Shown piece by piece: positions 7,392-16,168 of a DNA stretch of 64,000 nucleotides (positions within the stretch are counted from its first letter, which is position 1; every line of letters begins with the position of its first letter). The position numbers and the translations under genes are program-made. Source of the DNA: Flaviflagellibacter rhizophilus (GTDB lineage: Bacteria; Pseudomonadota; Alphaproteobacteria; Rhizobiales; Methylopilaceae); assembly GCF_033898525.1 (NCBI RefSeq), contig NZ_JAXAFJ010000011.1:39556-103555 (forward strand), read 5' to 3'. The notes under the pieces were generated by a model. The model was not told the DNA's origin. It saw only the letters and a program-made list of their open reading frames with translations, and made no database searches.

Positions 7392-9422
7392 ATGCCCGAT
7401 CTTCTGCTTGAACTCCTCTCCGAGGAAATCCCCGCCCGCATGCAGGCCCGCGCCGCGGAAGACCTGCGCAAGCTCGTGACGAATGCGCTGGTGGATGCGG
7501 GGCTGACCTATGAGGGCGCCAAGGCCTTCGCCACACCGCGCCGCCTCGCTCTGACCGTGCAGGGTCTCCCGGGCCGTCAGCCCGATCGCCGGGAGGAGCG
7601 CAAGGGACCGCGTGTCGGTGCACCGGAAGGCGCGCTGGCCGGCTTCCTGAAGGCCGCGGGCCTGTCGTCGATCGAGCAGGCAAAGGTGCAGCACGATCCG
7701 AAGGGCGACTTCTACATCGCGGTAACCGAGAAGCCCGGTCGTCCTGCGGCTGAGCTCATTGCCGAGATCATGCCCGGCATCATCCGTTCTTTCCCCTGGC
7801 CGAAGAGCATGCGCTGGGGCACGGGCACGCTGCGCTGGGTGCGGCCTCTGCAATCCATCCTGTGCACCTTCGGCACCGCCAACGAGGACCCGGAAATGGT
7901 GCCGTTCGAGGTGGACGGCATCGTCTCCGGCAATTTGACGCGCGGCCATCGCTTCCTTGCGCCGGGCGAGTTCACGGTGAAGCGCTTCGACGATTACGTG
8001 CCGGCGCTCGAGAAGGCGAGGGTGGTGCTGGATGCTGGCCGTCGCCGGGAAATCATTCTGAACGACGCGCGCGACCTAGCCTTCGCGCAGGGGCTGGACC
8101 TTGTCGAGGACGATGCCTTGCTCGACGAGGTGGCCGGGCTCGTGGAATGGCCGGTTGTGCTGATCGGGTCTTTCGACGAGAGCTTTCTGGACGTTCCGGA
8201 CGAGGTGATCCGCACCACGATCCGCGTGAACCAGAAATGCTTTGTGCTGCGCAAGAACGGTGCGTTGACCAACAAGTTTGTGCTCGTCTCGAACATCGAG
8301 GCCAAAGATGGCGGTGTGGCCGTCGTGGCCGGTAACCAGCGCGTCGTGCGCGCCCGGTTGTCGGACGCGAAGTTCTTCTGGGACACCGATCGTGGCGTGA
8401 GGCTGGACAAGCGGGCGGAAAAGCTCGCGACCATCGTGTTCCACGAGAAGCTGGGAACACAGGCCGAGCGCGTGGATCGCATAGCTGCCCTGGCGCGCGA
8501 GATTGCGCCGCTGGTCGGAGCCGATGCCGACATGGCGGAACGTTCCGCGCGGCTGGCGAAGGCCGATCTCGTGACCGAGACCGTGGGCGAGTTCCCGGAA
8601 GTGCAGGGCCTTGCCGGCCACAGGCTGGCGCTGCTGCAGGGCGAGCCGCCGGAGGTCGCGGCCGCTATCGAGGAGCACTACAAGCCCCAAGGGCCGGGGG
8701 ACCGCGTGCCGAGCGCGCCGGTCTCCATTGCCGTCGCCCTGGCGGACAAGCTGGACACGCTTGTCGGCTTCTGGGCCATCGACGAGAAGCCAACCGGATC
8801 GAAGGATCCTTATGCGTTGAGGCGCGCGGCGCTGGGCGTGATCCGGATTGTTCTGGATAACAGTCTGCGCCTGTCGATGCTGGAGCGGGTGAATGCGGAT
8901 CTTCTGGCCTTCTTCGCGGATCGCCTGAAGGTCCAGCTCCGCGAGCAGGGCGCGCGTCATGATCTGGTAGACGCCGTCTTCGCCCTGGGAGGGCAGGACG
9001 ACCTCGTCCTCGTCACCCGCCGCGTCGAGGCTCTCGGCGCCTTCCTCGGCACGGAAGACGGGAAGAACCTGCTCGCCGGTTTCCGCCGTGCGGCCAATAT
9101 CCTGAAGGCCGAGGAGAAGCGGGACGGGGAAGGGGCCTTCGAAGGTGCTCCCGACGCGGCCCTGTTCCAGCAAGCCGAGGAGAACGACCTGTATGCGGCG
9201 CTCGACCATGCAGAGAGCGTGGCCCGCGAGGCCGTGCAGCGCGAAGCCTTCGGCGAAGCGATGGCGGCCTTCGCGCAGGTGCGCCGGCCGGTCGATGCCT
9301 TCTTCGATGGCGTCACGGTGAACCACGAGGACCCATTGCTTCGGGCAAACCGCCTGAAGCTGCTTGCGCGCCTTCGGGCCGCCACTCGGACGGTCGCGGA
9401 CTTCACGCGCATCGAAGGTTGA
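7392..9422 (+). CDS. glyS: glycyl-tRNA synthetase beta subunit
   Basis: 676 residues, near the usual 690. It begins MPDLLLELLSEEIPARMQAR, the standard GlyS start, followed by the conserved FATPRRLAL and RKGPRVGAPEGALAGFLKA segments. The middle carries KSMRWGTGTLRWVRPLQSIL and NQKCFVLRKNG, then an HD-like region with YALRRAALGVIRIVLDN. The C terminus (LLRANRLKLLARLRAAT) is the anticodon-binding DALR-type domain. The subunit supplies tRNA recognition and is needed with GlyQ for activity. The next genes on this strand are two small membrane proteins and a PPDK-like gene. Confidence 0.98.
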   Translation: MPDLLLELLSEEIPARMQARAAEDLRKLVTNALVDAGLTYEGAKAFATPRRLALTVQGLPGRQPDRREERKGPRVGAPEGALAGFLKAAGLSSIEQAKVQHDPKGDFYIAVTEKPGRPAAELIAEIMPGIIRSFPWPKSMRWGTGTLRWVRPLQSILCTFGTANEDPEMVPFEVDGIVSGNLTRGHRFLAPGEFTVKRFDDYVPALEKARVVLDAGRRREIILNDARDLAFAQGLDLVEDDALLDEVAGLVEWPVVLIGSFDESFLDVPDEVIRTTIRVNQKCFVLRKNGALTNKFVLVSNIEAKDGGVAVVAGNQRVVRARLSDAKFFWDTDRGVRLDKRAEKLATIVFHEKLGTQAERVDRIAALAREIAPLVGADADMAERSARLAKADLVTETVGEFPEVQGLAGHRLALLQGEPPEVAAAIEEHYKPQGPGDRVPSAPVSIAVALADKLDTLVGFWAIDEKPTGSKDPYALRRAALGVIRIVLDNSLRLSMLERVNADLLAFFADRLKVQLREQGARHDLVDAVFALGGQDDLVLVTRRVEALGAFLGTEDGKNLLAGFRRAANILKAEEKRDGEGAFEGAPDAALFQQAEENDLYAALDHAESVAREAVQREAFGEAMAAFAQVRRPVDAFFDGVTVNHEDPLLRANRLKLLARLRAATRTVADFTRIEG

Positions 9423-9502
9423 CGGCTCCCGATCCTCCCTTCGGTAGATCCACAGGCTTTCCCAAGGTTTCCACTTAACGGCACTCTTTGCGTTGAATCG
9501 TG

Positions 9503-9528
9503 GGAACCTGCCGCCTTGCTGGCACGTT
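9503..9528 (+). promoter_or_regulatory. EcfG (general stress response) promoter
   Basis: GGAAC at 9503-9507 and CGTT at 9525-9528 are separated by exactly 17 bases, a full match to the alphaproteobacterial EcfG consensus GGAAC-N16/17-CGTT. It lies 73 bases before the TTG start of the DUF3096 gene. This fits the habit of small membrane proteins being driven by the general stress sigma factor. Confidence 0.65.
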
Positions 9529-9601
9529 CATCAGCCGGACCGTCACGTCTCAGGCGTGATTTGCACGCTTATCGCCAGTGGTCCGGAAGAGGAATGAAGA
9601 C

Positions 9602-9742
9602 TTGGAGATCAATTTCGTCACTCTGCAGCCGATTATCGCGTTGCTCGCTGGCGTGTTGATCCTGATCATGCCGCGTTTGCTCAACTACATCGTGGCAATC
9701 TACCTGATCTTCATTGGTCTTTCGGGACTTCTCGGGCGTTAA
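9602..9742 (+). CDS. DUF3096 small membrane protein
   Basis: 46 residues starting at a TTG preceded by GAAGAGGA eight bases upstream; the nearby ATG at 9594 is in another frame. The peptide starts MEINFVTLQPIIALLAGVLI and continues LIMPRLLNYIVAIYLIFIGL, so nearly all of it is one or two membrane helices around the Pro-Arg turn. This matches the DUF3096 family, short integral membrane proteins of unknown function found in many proteobacteria. An EcfG-type promoter stands upstream, so expression in stationary phase or stress is likely. The next gene starts 55 bases downstream and may be co-transcribed. Confidence 0.8.
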   Translation: MEINFVTLQPIIALLAGVLILIMPRLLNYIVAIYLIFIGLSGLLGR

Positions 9743-9797
9743 GCAAACCAACTGGCGCGGCTGTGGCCGACGCCCGACTACAGGAAAGGGAAACCAA

Positions 9798-10145
9798 ATG
9801 AGCTACAACGATCCCAACGATCCGGCCCGCCGCACCAGCACGGACCCGCTGCATCCTGCAACCGCGAGCTCCACGGTCGTCGACCGTCGTGAAGGCGGTG
9901 GCATGTCCTGGTTCATCGTTGGCGCGCTGATCATTGCCGCCGGCGTCCTGGCATTCCTCTATTTCGGCAATGACACGAACACCGCCAGCAACACGGCGCC
10001 GACCACGACCGAGGGCGCGGCTGACACCGGCCGTGCAGCCACCGATACGGCACCTGCTGAAACCGCTCCGGCACCCGCAGCTCCCGCGACCCCGGCCGCC
10101 CCGGCTCCTGCTGCTCCGGCGGCTCCGGCCAACGGCGCCCAGTAA
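9798..10145 (+). CDS. single-helix membrane protein with Ala/Pro tail
   Basis: 115 residues from the ATG at 9798, which follows AGGAAAGGG at good spacing; reading from an upstream ATG would include the intergenic region. A polar 35-residue N terminus (MSYNDPNDPARRTSTDP) precedes one membrane helix near residues 38-55 (WFIVGALIIAAGVLAFLYFG). The rest is a Thr/Ala/Pro-rich tail built of repeats such as PAAPATPAAPAPAAPAAP. No named family is recognised; such proteins are frequent in Hyphomicrobiales. Its position just behind DUF3096 and the EcfG promoter suggests stress-linked expression. Confidence 0.75.
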   Translation: MSYNDPNDPARRTSTDPLHPATASSTVVDRREGGGMSWFIVGALIIAAGVLAFLYFGNDTNTASNTAPTTTEGAADTGRAATDTAPAETAPAPAAPATPAAPAPAAPAAPANGAQ

Positions 10146-10228
10146 GGCTCGCCTTTCTCGGGAATAAATCGACGGCCGGTGCTCATTGCGCCGGCCGTAG
10201 TTCTTTGTGTGTTCATCTGCGCCCTGTC

Positions 10229-11959
10229 ATGATCCGGCTACAGATGGACAGTTCGGTGTTCCGGATGGGCAGTGTGGACAGCGCGGGCGAACCACAAGAA
10301 GGCGACGGCCTGCGGCGGCGAGCCGGCGGAAGCATGCCACCGGCGCTTCCCTCCCGGGCACGGGTTCTGCTGCGGCACGCGGTTTCGGGTGCCGAGAAAG
10401 GCTTGATCTCGCGGGAAGAGGCCCTGCTGAGTATCCCTCCGCTGCTGCTCGACGAACTGCTCCACCCCACCATCGACCCGGATTTCCAGCGCTGCGTCAT
10501 CGCCCGCGGCCTGCCCGCCTCGCCGGGCGCGGCCTGGGGACACATCGTCTTCTCGCCTAGCGAAGCCGAGCGGCTGGCAGGCGATGGATTGCGCGTCATC
10601 CTCGTCAGGGTGGAGACCAGCCCGGAAGACATCCATGGCATGCACGCCTCGGCCGGCATTCTGACCGCGCGCGGCGGCCGCACCAGCCACGCCGCCGTGG
10701 TGGCGCGCGGCATGGGCAAGCCCTGCGTCACCGGCGCAGGCGAGATCCGTGTCGACGAGCGTGCGGGCGTCATGTTCGCCGGCGGCATGGAGCTGAAGGC
10801 CGGGGCCATCATCACCCTAGACGGCACTGCGGGCCAGGTGCTGGAAGGCGTGGCGCCGATGACGGAACCGGAACTGCCGCCGGACTTCACGACCATCCTG
10901 GAATGGGCCGACGACGCACGAACCATGGGCGTGCGTTCCAATTCCGACACGCCGGGCGATGTTGCCGTTGCGCGTAGGCTCGGCGCGGAAGGCATCGGGC
11001 TCTGCCGCACCGAGCACATGTTCTTCGACGCGCAGCGCATCAGGGCCGTGCGCGAAATGATCCTGGCCGAAACCGAGGAACACCGCCGCTCATCGCTCGC
11101 CACCCTGCTGTCCGTCCAGCGCGGCGATTTTGCCGAGATCTTCAAGATCATGGCCGGCCTGCCGGTTACGATCAGGCTGCTGGACCCGCCGCTGCACGAA
11201 TTCCTGCCGAAAACGGACGAAGACACGGCCGAGATCGCCCAGGCGCTCGGGATGTCGCCTGAGAAGATGCGCCGGCGGGCGAGCGAGCTCGACGAATTCA
11301 ACCCGATGCTCGGCTTCCGCGGGTGCCGGCTCGCCATCGCTTACCCAGAGATCGTGGAGATGCAGGCTCGCGCGATCTTCGAGGCTGCCGTGATGGTGGA
11401 GCGGGAGACGGGCACGGCCGTGAAGCTGGAGATCATGGTGCCGCTGGTGTCCATGCGCACCGAGCTTGACCTCGTAAAGTTGCACATCGACGCCACGGCC
11501 GGCGCCGTCGAGACCGAGATGCGCGCGAGGATAGGCTATCAGGTCGGCACCATGATCGAGTTGCCGCGTGCCGCGCTCTGCGCGGCCGACATCGCGCGCA
11601 CGGCCGACTTCTTCTCGTTCGGCACCAACGACCTGACGCAGACGGTTTTTGGAATGTCACGCGACGATGCCGGCACGTTCCTGGGCGCCTACATCCTGAA
11701 GGGCATTCTGCCGAACGACCCATTCACCTCCATCGATGTGGAAGGCGTGGGAGAGCTGGTCGCCATTGCTGCCGAACGCGGGCGCCGCACGCGCCCCGAC
11801 CTGAAGCTCGGCCTGTGCGGCGAACATGGCGGGGATCCCGCCTCCATCGCCTTCTGCCAGTCGATCGGCCTCTCCTACGTGTCGTGTTCTCCCTACCGGG
11901 TGCCGATTGCCCGGCTGGCCGCCGCGCAGGCGGCCCTGCGAGCAAAGCAGGCCGCTTAA
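10229..11959 (+). CDS. PPDK-like PEP-binding protein without ATP-grasp domain
   Basis: About 576 residues, against about 880-900 for complete pyruvate phosphate dikinase (PPDK). The central and C-terminal parts are well kept: TIDPDFQRCVIARGLPASPG, the swivelling phosphohistidine domain with TARGGRTSHAAVVARGMG (His present), and the PEP/pyruvate barrel with FGTNDLTQTVFGMSRDD and LGLCGEHGGDP (catalytic Cys present). The N-terminal ATP-grasp domain that phosphorylates the enzyme is missing; in its place are about 40 unrelated residues. It cannot be elsewhere in this region because glyS and small genes lie directly upstream. It may work as a PEP-binding or phosphocarrier protein with a partner, or be decaying. 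The start is uncertain: ATGs at 10229, 10244 and 10265 all lack a strong ribosome binding site. Confidence 0.8.
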   Translation: MIRLQMDSSVFRMGSVDSAGEPQEGDGLRRRAGGSMPPALPSRARVLLRHAVSGAEKGLISREEALLSIPPLLLDELLHPTIDPDFQRCVIARGLPASPGAAWGHIVFSPSEAERLAGDGLRVILVRVETSPEDIHGMHASAGILTARGGRTSHAAVVARGMGKPCVTGAGEIRVDERAGVMFAGGMELKAGAIITLDGTAGQVLEGVAPMTEPELPPDFTTILEWADDARTMGVRSNSDTPGDVAVARRLGAEGIGLCRTEHMFFDAQRIRAVREMILAETEEHRRSSLATLLSVQRGDFAEIFKIMAGLPVTIRLLDPPLHEFLPKTDEDTAEIAQALGMSPEKMRRRASELDEFNPMLGFRGCRLAIAYPEIVEMQARAIFEAAVMVERETGTAVKLEIMVPLVSMRTELDLVKLHIDATAGAVETEMRARIGYQVGTMIELPRAALCAADIARTADFFSFGTNDLTQTVFGMSRDDAGTFLGAYILKGILPNDPFTSIDVEGVGELVAIAAERGRRTRPDLKLGLCGEHGGDPASIAFCQSIGLSYVSCSPYRVPIARLAAAQAALRAKQAA

Positions 11960-12042
11960 CCCGTTCCTAACCTTAAGCCGCGATAACCATCCGGGTGTTG
12001 CTGTTGCGCCGCTATCGAAGGCGGCGCGCCCGGAAGGACCGC

Positions 12043-13038
12043 ATGACCGCTCGTCGCGCCACGATCCTCAAATTCGGCCTTGCCCTCGGCGCGGCCGTGC
12101 TGTTCCCCAGCATCATAGGGTTCGCAGACGCCGCGGCTCTCGGGAATGCGCAGGTCGACGCAGGCGACCGCTGGCGCAGCTATCTGACGGCCGCGCCGCC
12201 GCGCCATGCCGTCGAGGCTGTTGCGCTGGACGCCTTCGATTTCGGCCTTCCCGCAGCGTCGCTGAACGAGCCGGCCGGGTTTGTGGTGGCTTATGCGCCT
12301 CTGGAGGGCCACGACGAAGCCGCCGGCAAGGCCATTGCCGAACGCCACAACCTGCCAAAGGCTGTCGCATCGAGGTTCGCCTTTGCGCAACCGGCCATCG
12401 CGCCCGCCCGATCCGAACCGCCGGCACACGACCTGCCGGAGGCGGTGCGCGCCGGACGAGGGGCGACCATTGGCGGCGCGACGCCGGCGCCGCTCTTCCT
12501 TAACGCGTCGATCACGCCGAACGAAGCCTTTCCCTCCTCGATCGCCGCTCCGGCTCCTCTGGTGCTGGCGCCGAGCACGCGGCTCTCGGCTGCCACCATG
12601 CTGGGGCTGGACGAGAAGGAACTGGTGCGGTCCAAGAAGTGCCTGGCCGAGGCTGTCTATTTCGAGGCACGGGGTGAGCCGGAGCGCGGGCAATATGCCG
12701 TCGCGCAGGTGGTCATGAACCGCACCCGCTCGCCCTATTATCCCAACGATGTGTGCGGCGTCGTCTACGAGAACAAGAACAAGCGCAACGCTTGCCAGTT
12801 CTCCTTTGCGTGCGATGGAATTCCGGACCGCATCTTCGATCGCACAGCTTATGCATTGGCGCAGGACATCGCGGAAGATGTGCTGGTGAACGGGGCTTAT
12901 CTGCCTGATATCGGCACCGCCACCCATTACCATGCGACCTATGTCCGGCCGCACTGGATCCGCGACATGATCAAGGAAGAGAAGCTGGGCAGCCACATCT
13001 TCTACCGTGTCCGCAACTGGTCCGAGGAAGGCGTTTAG
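12043..13038 (+). CDS. SleB-type cell wall hydrolase
   Basis: 331 residues from the ATG at 12043, preceded by GGAAGGA. An N-terminal hydrophobic stretch (ILKFGLALGAAVLFPSIIGF) is a signal peptide or anchor. A long poorly conserved linker follows. The C-terminal domain (from about residue 195) is the Hydrolase_2/SleB fold: KKCLAEAVYFEARGEP contains the catalytic Glu, and AQVVMNRTRSPYYPNDVCGV plus CQFSFACDG are the standard follow-up motifs. Such enzymes cut the glycan strands of peptidoglycan as lytic transglycosylases and act in the periplasm. In rhizobial genomes this gene often sits near glyS and ppdK, as here. It converges with the LysR gene, with a 4-base overlap. Confidence 0.88.
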   Translation: MTARRATILKFGLALGAAVLFPSIIGFADAAALGNAQVDAGDRWRSYLTAAPPRHAVEAVALDAFDFGLPAASLNEPAGFVVAYAPLEGHDEAAGKAIAERHNLPKAVASRFAFAQPAIAPARSEPPAHDLPEAVRAGRGATIGGATPAPLFLNASITPNEAFPSSIAAPAPLVLAPSTRLSAATMLGLDEKELVRSKKCLAEAVYFEARGEPERGQYAVAQVVMNRTRSPYYPNDVCGVVYENKNKRNACQFSFACDGIPDRIFDRTAYALAQDIAEDVLVNGAYLPDIGTATHYHATYVRPHWIRDMIKEEKLGSHIFYRVRNWSEEGV

Positions 13039-13919
13039 TCTTCGCGGCACTCGAAGTGGCCGCGCATCTTCTGCAGATCGCTCCCGACCACGTCGAGGAA
13101 GGTCCGCACCCGGGCACTGCTGCGGATATCCGGATGGGTGAGGAGCCACAGGCCGGCCTCGATGTTGCGCTCGATGGGCAGCAGGCGCTTCAGCCCCAGT
13201 TGTGAGCCGATATAGCAGGGCAGGGGGCCGATCCCGATGCCGGCCTCGATGGCCTCGGCCAATCCAAGAACGCTGCTCAGCGCATAGACCTGATTTTCCT
13301 CCGGAACCGTGTCCCGGATGGTGCGCATGATGCGGATCGATGTCAGGTTCTCGCCCGGCAGCACCCACATGCGATCCCGCAAATCGGCGATTGTCTCGGC
13401 CTGCGCTTCTTCCGCACGGCCGTAGACGCTCCACACGATGTCGGCGATGCGCCGGCCGACGAGGGTTTCGGGCGGGGACGAGGTCGCGCGGATGGCGATG
13501 TCGGCGTCTCGCCGGGAGAGGTTCAGCGCCTCGTTGCTGCTGACGATGTCGAGCCGAATCTGGGGGTATGCCTGCCGAAAGCGGGCGAGGATCGGTGTCA
13601 GGGTGTAGTTGAGCAGCGCATCGTTGGTCGTGATGCGCAGGTCGCCCGAGGGCTTCAGATCCTGCCCCGCAATGCGCCGTTCGAACGCAACCACGTCATC
13701 GGCCATGCGGGTGGCGAGGCCCACCATTTCCTCGCCAGCCGCCGTGAGCGTATAGCCGCCGCGCTTCCTGTCGAACAGCCGCGCCCCGAGCCTCCCCTCA
13801 AGCGCGCCCAATCGGCGGAACACCGTGGACGTGTTCACACCGAGACGGTCTCCAGCCCCGGCGAGCGAGCGCATGTCGGCCACCGCTTTCACAAGCCTGA
13901 AGTCATCCCACGCCAGCAA
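13035..13919 (-). CDS. LysR-family transcriptional regulator
   Basis: 294 residues. The N terminus is the winged helix-turn-helix: FRLVKAVADMRSLAGAGDRL then VNTSTVFRRLGALEGRLGARLFDRKRGGY. The rest is the two-lobed ligand-binding domain (LRITTNDALLNYTLTPIL). LysR proteins bind an inverted repeat near their own gene and switch target genes on when a small molecule binds. The gene is not divergent from a target here: a NAD regulator gene lies upstream on the same strand, so its target may be its own promoter or a distant gene. TGCACGAC/GTCGTGCA repeats just upstream are a likely binding site. Confidence 0.92.
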   Translation of the reverse strand: MLAWDDFRLVKAVADMRSLAGAGDRLGVNTSTVFRRLGALEGRLGARLFDRKRGGYTLTAAGEEMVGLATRMADDVVAFERRIAGQDLKPSGDLRITTNDALLNYTLTPILARFRQAYPQIRLDIVSSNEALNLSRRDADIAIRATSSPPETLVGRRIADIVWSVYGRAEEAQAETIADLRDRMWVLPGENLTSIRIMRTIRDTVPEENQVYALSSVLGLAEAIEAGIGIGPLPCYIGSQLGLKRLLPIERNIEAGLWLLTHPDIRSSARVRTFLDVVGSDLQKMRGHFECRED

Positions 13920-13942
13920 TGCCCGCCTCCGGATTGCGCCGA

Positions 13943-13980
13943 TGCACGACCCTATCAGCGGCGGTGCACAATGTCGTGCA
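13943..13980. promoter_or_regulatory. putative LysR operator
   Basis: TGCACGAC at 13943-13950 and GTCGTGCA at 13973-13980 are perfect inverted repeats; a further TGCAC at 13965 pairs with the GTGCA at 13976-13980. The element lies 24-61 bases upstream of the LysR start codon, the usual place for an autoregulatory site. Confidence 0.45.
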
Positions 13981-14001
13981 AGCTAACGTCGGCAGAAAGG
14001 A

Positions 14002-14955
14002 TCAGGCGCGGGTGCCCAGCCGCAGCCCGGCCGGCCGCTCGGCCACCACTTCCCGGCGAAAGCGGAACAATTGAGCGGGACGGCCGCCGGTCTCCGTCGA
14101 ACTGGCGCCTGTCGGCTCCACCAGTTCGCCGGCCTCGACCAGACGGTGGAAGTTCTGCTTGTGCAGATGGCGTCCCGATATCGCCTCCACCGTGCGCTGC
14201 AGCTCCGTGAGGGTGAAGGTCTCCGGCATCAGTTCGAACACGACCGGCCGGTATTTAAGCTTCGCCCGCAAGCGTCCCATGGCAGTCGCAAGGATACGGC
14301 GGTGGTCGAACCTCATCGAACGCCCAAGATGCCGGACGTCGTGCCGCGCCAAGGCGGCCTTGCGCCCATCGCGGCGGGACTCTTCCACAAGGCCGGCCTC
14401 GTACATCAGTTCGTATCGATCGAGCACCTTCTCCTCATCCCATTCCCCACCCCGGCCAAAAGCGAGCTGGAAGCGCGCGCGGCGATCCGTCGGTGAGGTG
14501 CCGCTCTCCTGGGACCAGGTGTTCAGCAGGGGCATCAGGTAATCGAGCAGCGCGGGCGGACCGTCGCGCCAGTCCTCCCATGGGAAGTGATCGTACCAGG
14601 GATGGAAGCCGGCCTTTGCGGACGTGCCCGCGGCGTCGGTTCGCCGCGTCAGCGCCAGATAACCGACCGAGACGATGTGCGGCCCGGCATCACCGGCGCG
14701 CATGTGCCGGCCACGGTCCCCGAAGGTGTACAATTGCTCGACATAACCGACATCCAGCGCCGTCTGCTCCCGTACCCAGGAGCGCAGTCCCATCTCAAAG
14801 GTCCTGTGCTGGCGCGGATCGAAGGGACCGGACGGCAGCCCGGCGTCGGTTTCCGGCGCCGCTGCCTCTGTTACGAGGACGCACGGCGCGCCAGCCTCCA
14901 TCGCGACGATTGCTGCGGTGAGGTTGATCTCGAGGGAAGTCCCGGCACCGCTCAT
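14002..14955 (-). CDS. NrtR-like NAD metabolism regulator (COG4111)
   Basis: 317 residues from the ATG at 14955, preceded by AGGG eight bases away; an ATG at 14964 is possible. The N-terminal part is a degenerate Nudix domain: TAAIVAMEAGAPCVLVTEA, then RTFEMGLRSWVREQTALDVG in place of the Nudix box, so the catalytic glutamates are mostly lost. The C-terminal 90 residues form a winged helix (FTLTELQRTVEAISGRHLHK, FHRLVEAGELVEPTG). This arrangement matches the COG4111 group described in subsystem annotation as the NAD regulator of alphaproteobacteria, where the Nudix domain senses an NAD-related ligand and the winged helix binds DNA. No NAD biosynthesis gene is in the window. Confidence 0.75.
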   Translation of the reverse strand: MSGAGTSLEINLTAAIVAMEAGAPCVLVTEAAAPETDAGLPSGPFDPRQHRTFEMGLRSWVREQTALDVGYVEQLYTFGDRGRHMRAGDAGPHIVSVGYLALTRRTDAAGTSAKAGFHPWYDHFPWEDWRDGPPALLDYLMPLLNTWSQESGTSPTDRRARFQLAFGRGGEWDEEKVLDRYELMYEAGLVEESRRDGRKAALARHDVRHLGRSMRFDHRRILATAMGRLRAKLKYRPVVFELMPETFTLTELQRTVEAISGRHLHKQNFHRLVEAGELVEPTGASSTETGGRPAQLFRFRREVVAERPAGLRLGTRA

Positions 14956-14976
14956 GGCATGCACCCTAACATGGCA

Positions 14977-15576
14977 TCAGGGGCAGGCGGGGCCGCAGAG
15001 GACGCGAAAGCGGGCCAGGAAACGTGCGGACGCGACATCCGCCGTCCAAGGTTCCATGTCGGAATCCGCCGGTATGCCTTGGGGCCTGCCGAAGAAGCGC
15101 CGGGCCTCATCATGGCCGAAGCCGGCAAGCTGGGTCGCTTCCAGATAGGCCGCCGCCTGGTCGGCCCGCTTCAGCACCTTCCGGTGCACCTCCGGCAGAT
15201 CGGGCGGAAGGCCGAAGCGGATGTGGATGGCCCGCATGAGCCGCAGTTCGACATCCTTGTAGGAGGAGCCCAGCACGGCCTTGAAAGGGCTGATGATGTC
15301 CGAAACCACGTATTCCGGAGCATCGTGGAGCAGGATGGCCAGCCGCCAGCGGTCGGAGAGATCCGGCTTCAGTGCCCGGGCGATCTGCTCCACCAAGACG
15401 GAATGCTGCGCGACGGAGAAGATGTTTGCGCCGCGCGTCTGCCCGTTCCAGCGCGGGACGCGGGCCAGCCCGTGGGCGATGTCGTCGATCTCGATGTCCA
15501 GCGGCGACGGGTCGAGCAGGTCGAGCCGACGGCCCGAGAGCATGCGCTGCCAGGCGCGGGGAGGGGCATCGACCAT
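14977..15576 (-). CDS. HD-domain phosphohydrolase (COG1896 type)
   Basis: 199 residues. The ATG at 15576 lies one base after the tag stop codon, so the two genes are probably translationally coupled. The HD fold is clear: SVAQHSVLVEQIARAL gives the first His, LAILLHDAPEYVVSDIISPF the HD pair, and a late Asp in LKRADQAAAYLEATQL. These metal-binding residues are those of the YfbR-like 5'-nucleotidase and related phosphohydrolases. The substrate is probably a deoxynucleotide monophosphate, but this is inferred from the family. Being next to a DNA repair glycosylase fits a role in nucleotide clean-up. Confidence 0.83.
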   Translation of the reverse strand: MVDAPPRAWQRMLSGRRLDLLDPSPLDIEIDDIAHGLARVPRWNGQTRGANIFSVAQHSVLVEQIARALKPDLSDRWRLAILLHDAPEYVVSDIISPFKAVLGSSYKDVELRLMRAIHIRFGLPPDLPEVHRKVLKRADQAAAYLEATQLAGFGHDEARRFFGRPQGIPADSDMEPWTADVASARFLARFRVLCGPACP

Positions 15577-15577
15577 G

Positions 15578-16168
15578 TCAGCGAGCCAGAGCCGCAACGT
15601 CTTCGTGGCGGAAGCAGCCCGTGAGGTGGTCGTTGACCATGCCCGTGGCCTGCATGAACGCGTAGACGATGGTGGGACCGCAGAATTTGACGCCACGCCG
15701 TTTCAATTCGCGTGACATCCGCCGCGCCAGCTCGGTCTCCGTGGGCACCTCTGAACGGTCGCCGAAGCAGTTTTGCACCGGCGCGTCGCCCACCATGCTC
15801 CACAGCACCGAGGAAAAGCCGCAGCCCTCGTCCATGATGTCGAGCCAAGCCCTTGCCGAAAGCACGGCACCTTCGATCTTCATGCGGTTGCGAACAATAC
15901 CGGCGTCATTCATCAGCGCCGCGATCTTCGCCTCGTCATAGGCCGCGATCTTCTCAGGCGCGAAACCGTCGAAGGCAGCGCGGAAGTTCTCGCGCTTGCG
16001 CAAAATGGTGATCCACGAGAGGCCGGCCTGGAAGCCATCGAGGATCAGCTTTTCGAAGAGGGCGCGGTCGTCATATTCCGGAACGCCCCAGTCCTCGTCG
16101 TGATAGGCGAGGTAGAGAGGGTCCGTTCCCGGCCAATGGCAGCGGCAACGCCCATCGGGGCACAGCAT
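15578..16168 (-). CDS. tag: DNA-3-methyladenine glycosylase I
   Basis: 196 residues from the ATG at 16168 (a GTG at 16177 is an alternative; neither has a strong ribosome binding site). The enzyme removes 3-methyladenine from alkylated DNA to start base excision repair. DPLYLAYHDEDWGVPEYDD, LFEKLILDGFQAGLSWITIL and the KRENFRAAFDGFAPEKIA helix are signature Tag sequences. The zinc site is visible as an N-terminal CRCHW and a C-terminal His/Cys set, NDHLTGCFRH. It is followed at once by the HD phosphohydrolase gene. Confidence 0.96.
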   Translation of the reverse strand: MLCPDGRCRCHWPGTDPLYLAYHDEDWGVPEYDDRALFEKLILDGFQAGLSWITILRKRENFRAAFDGFAPEKIAAYDEAKIAALMNDAGIVRNRMKIEGAVLSARAWLDIMDEGCGFSSVLWSMVGDAPVQNCFGDRSEVPTETELARRMSRELKRRGVKFCGPTIVYAFMQATGMVNDHLTGCFRHEDVAALAR

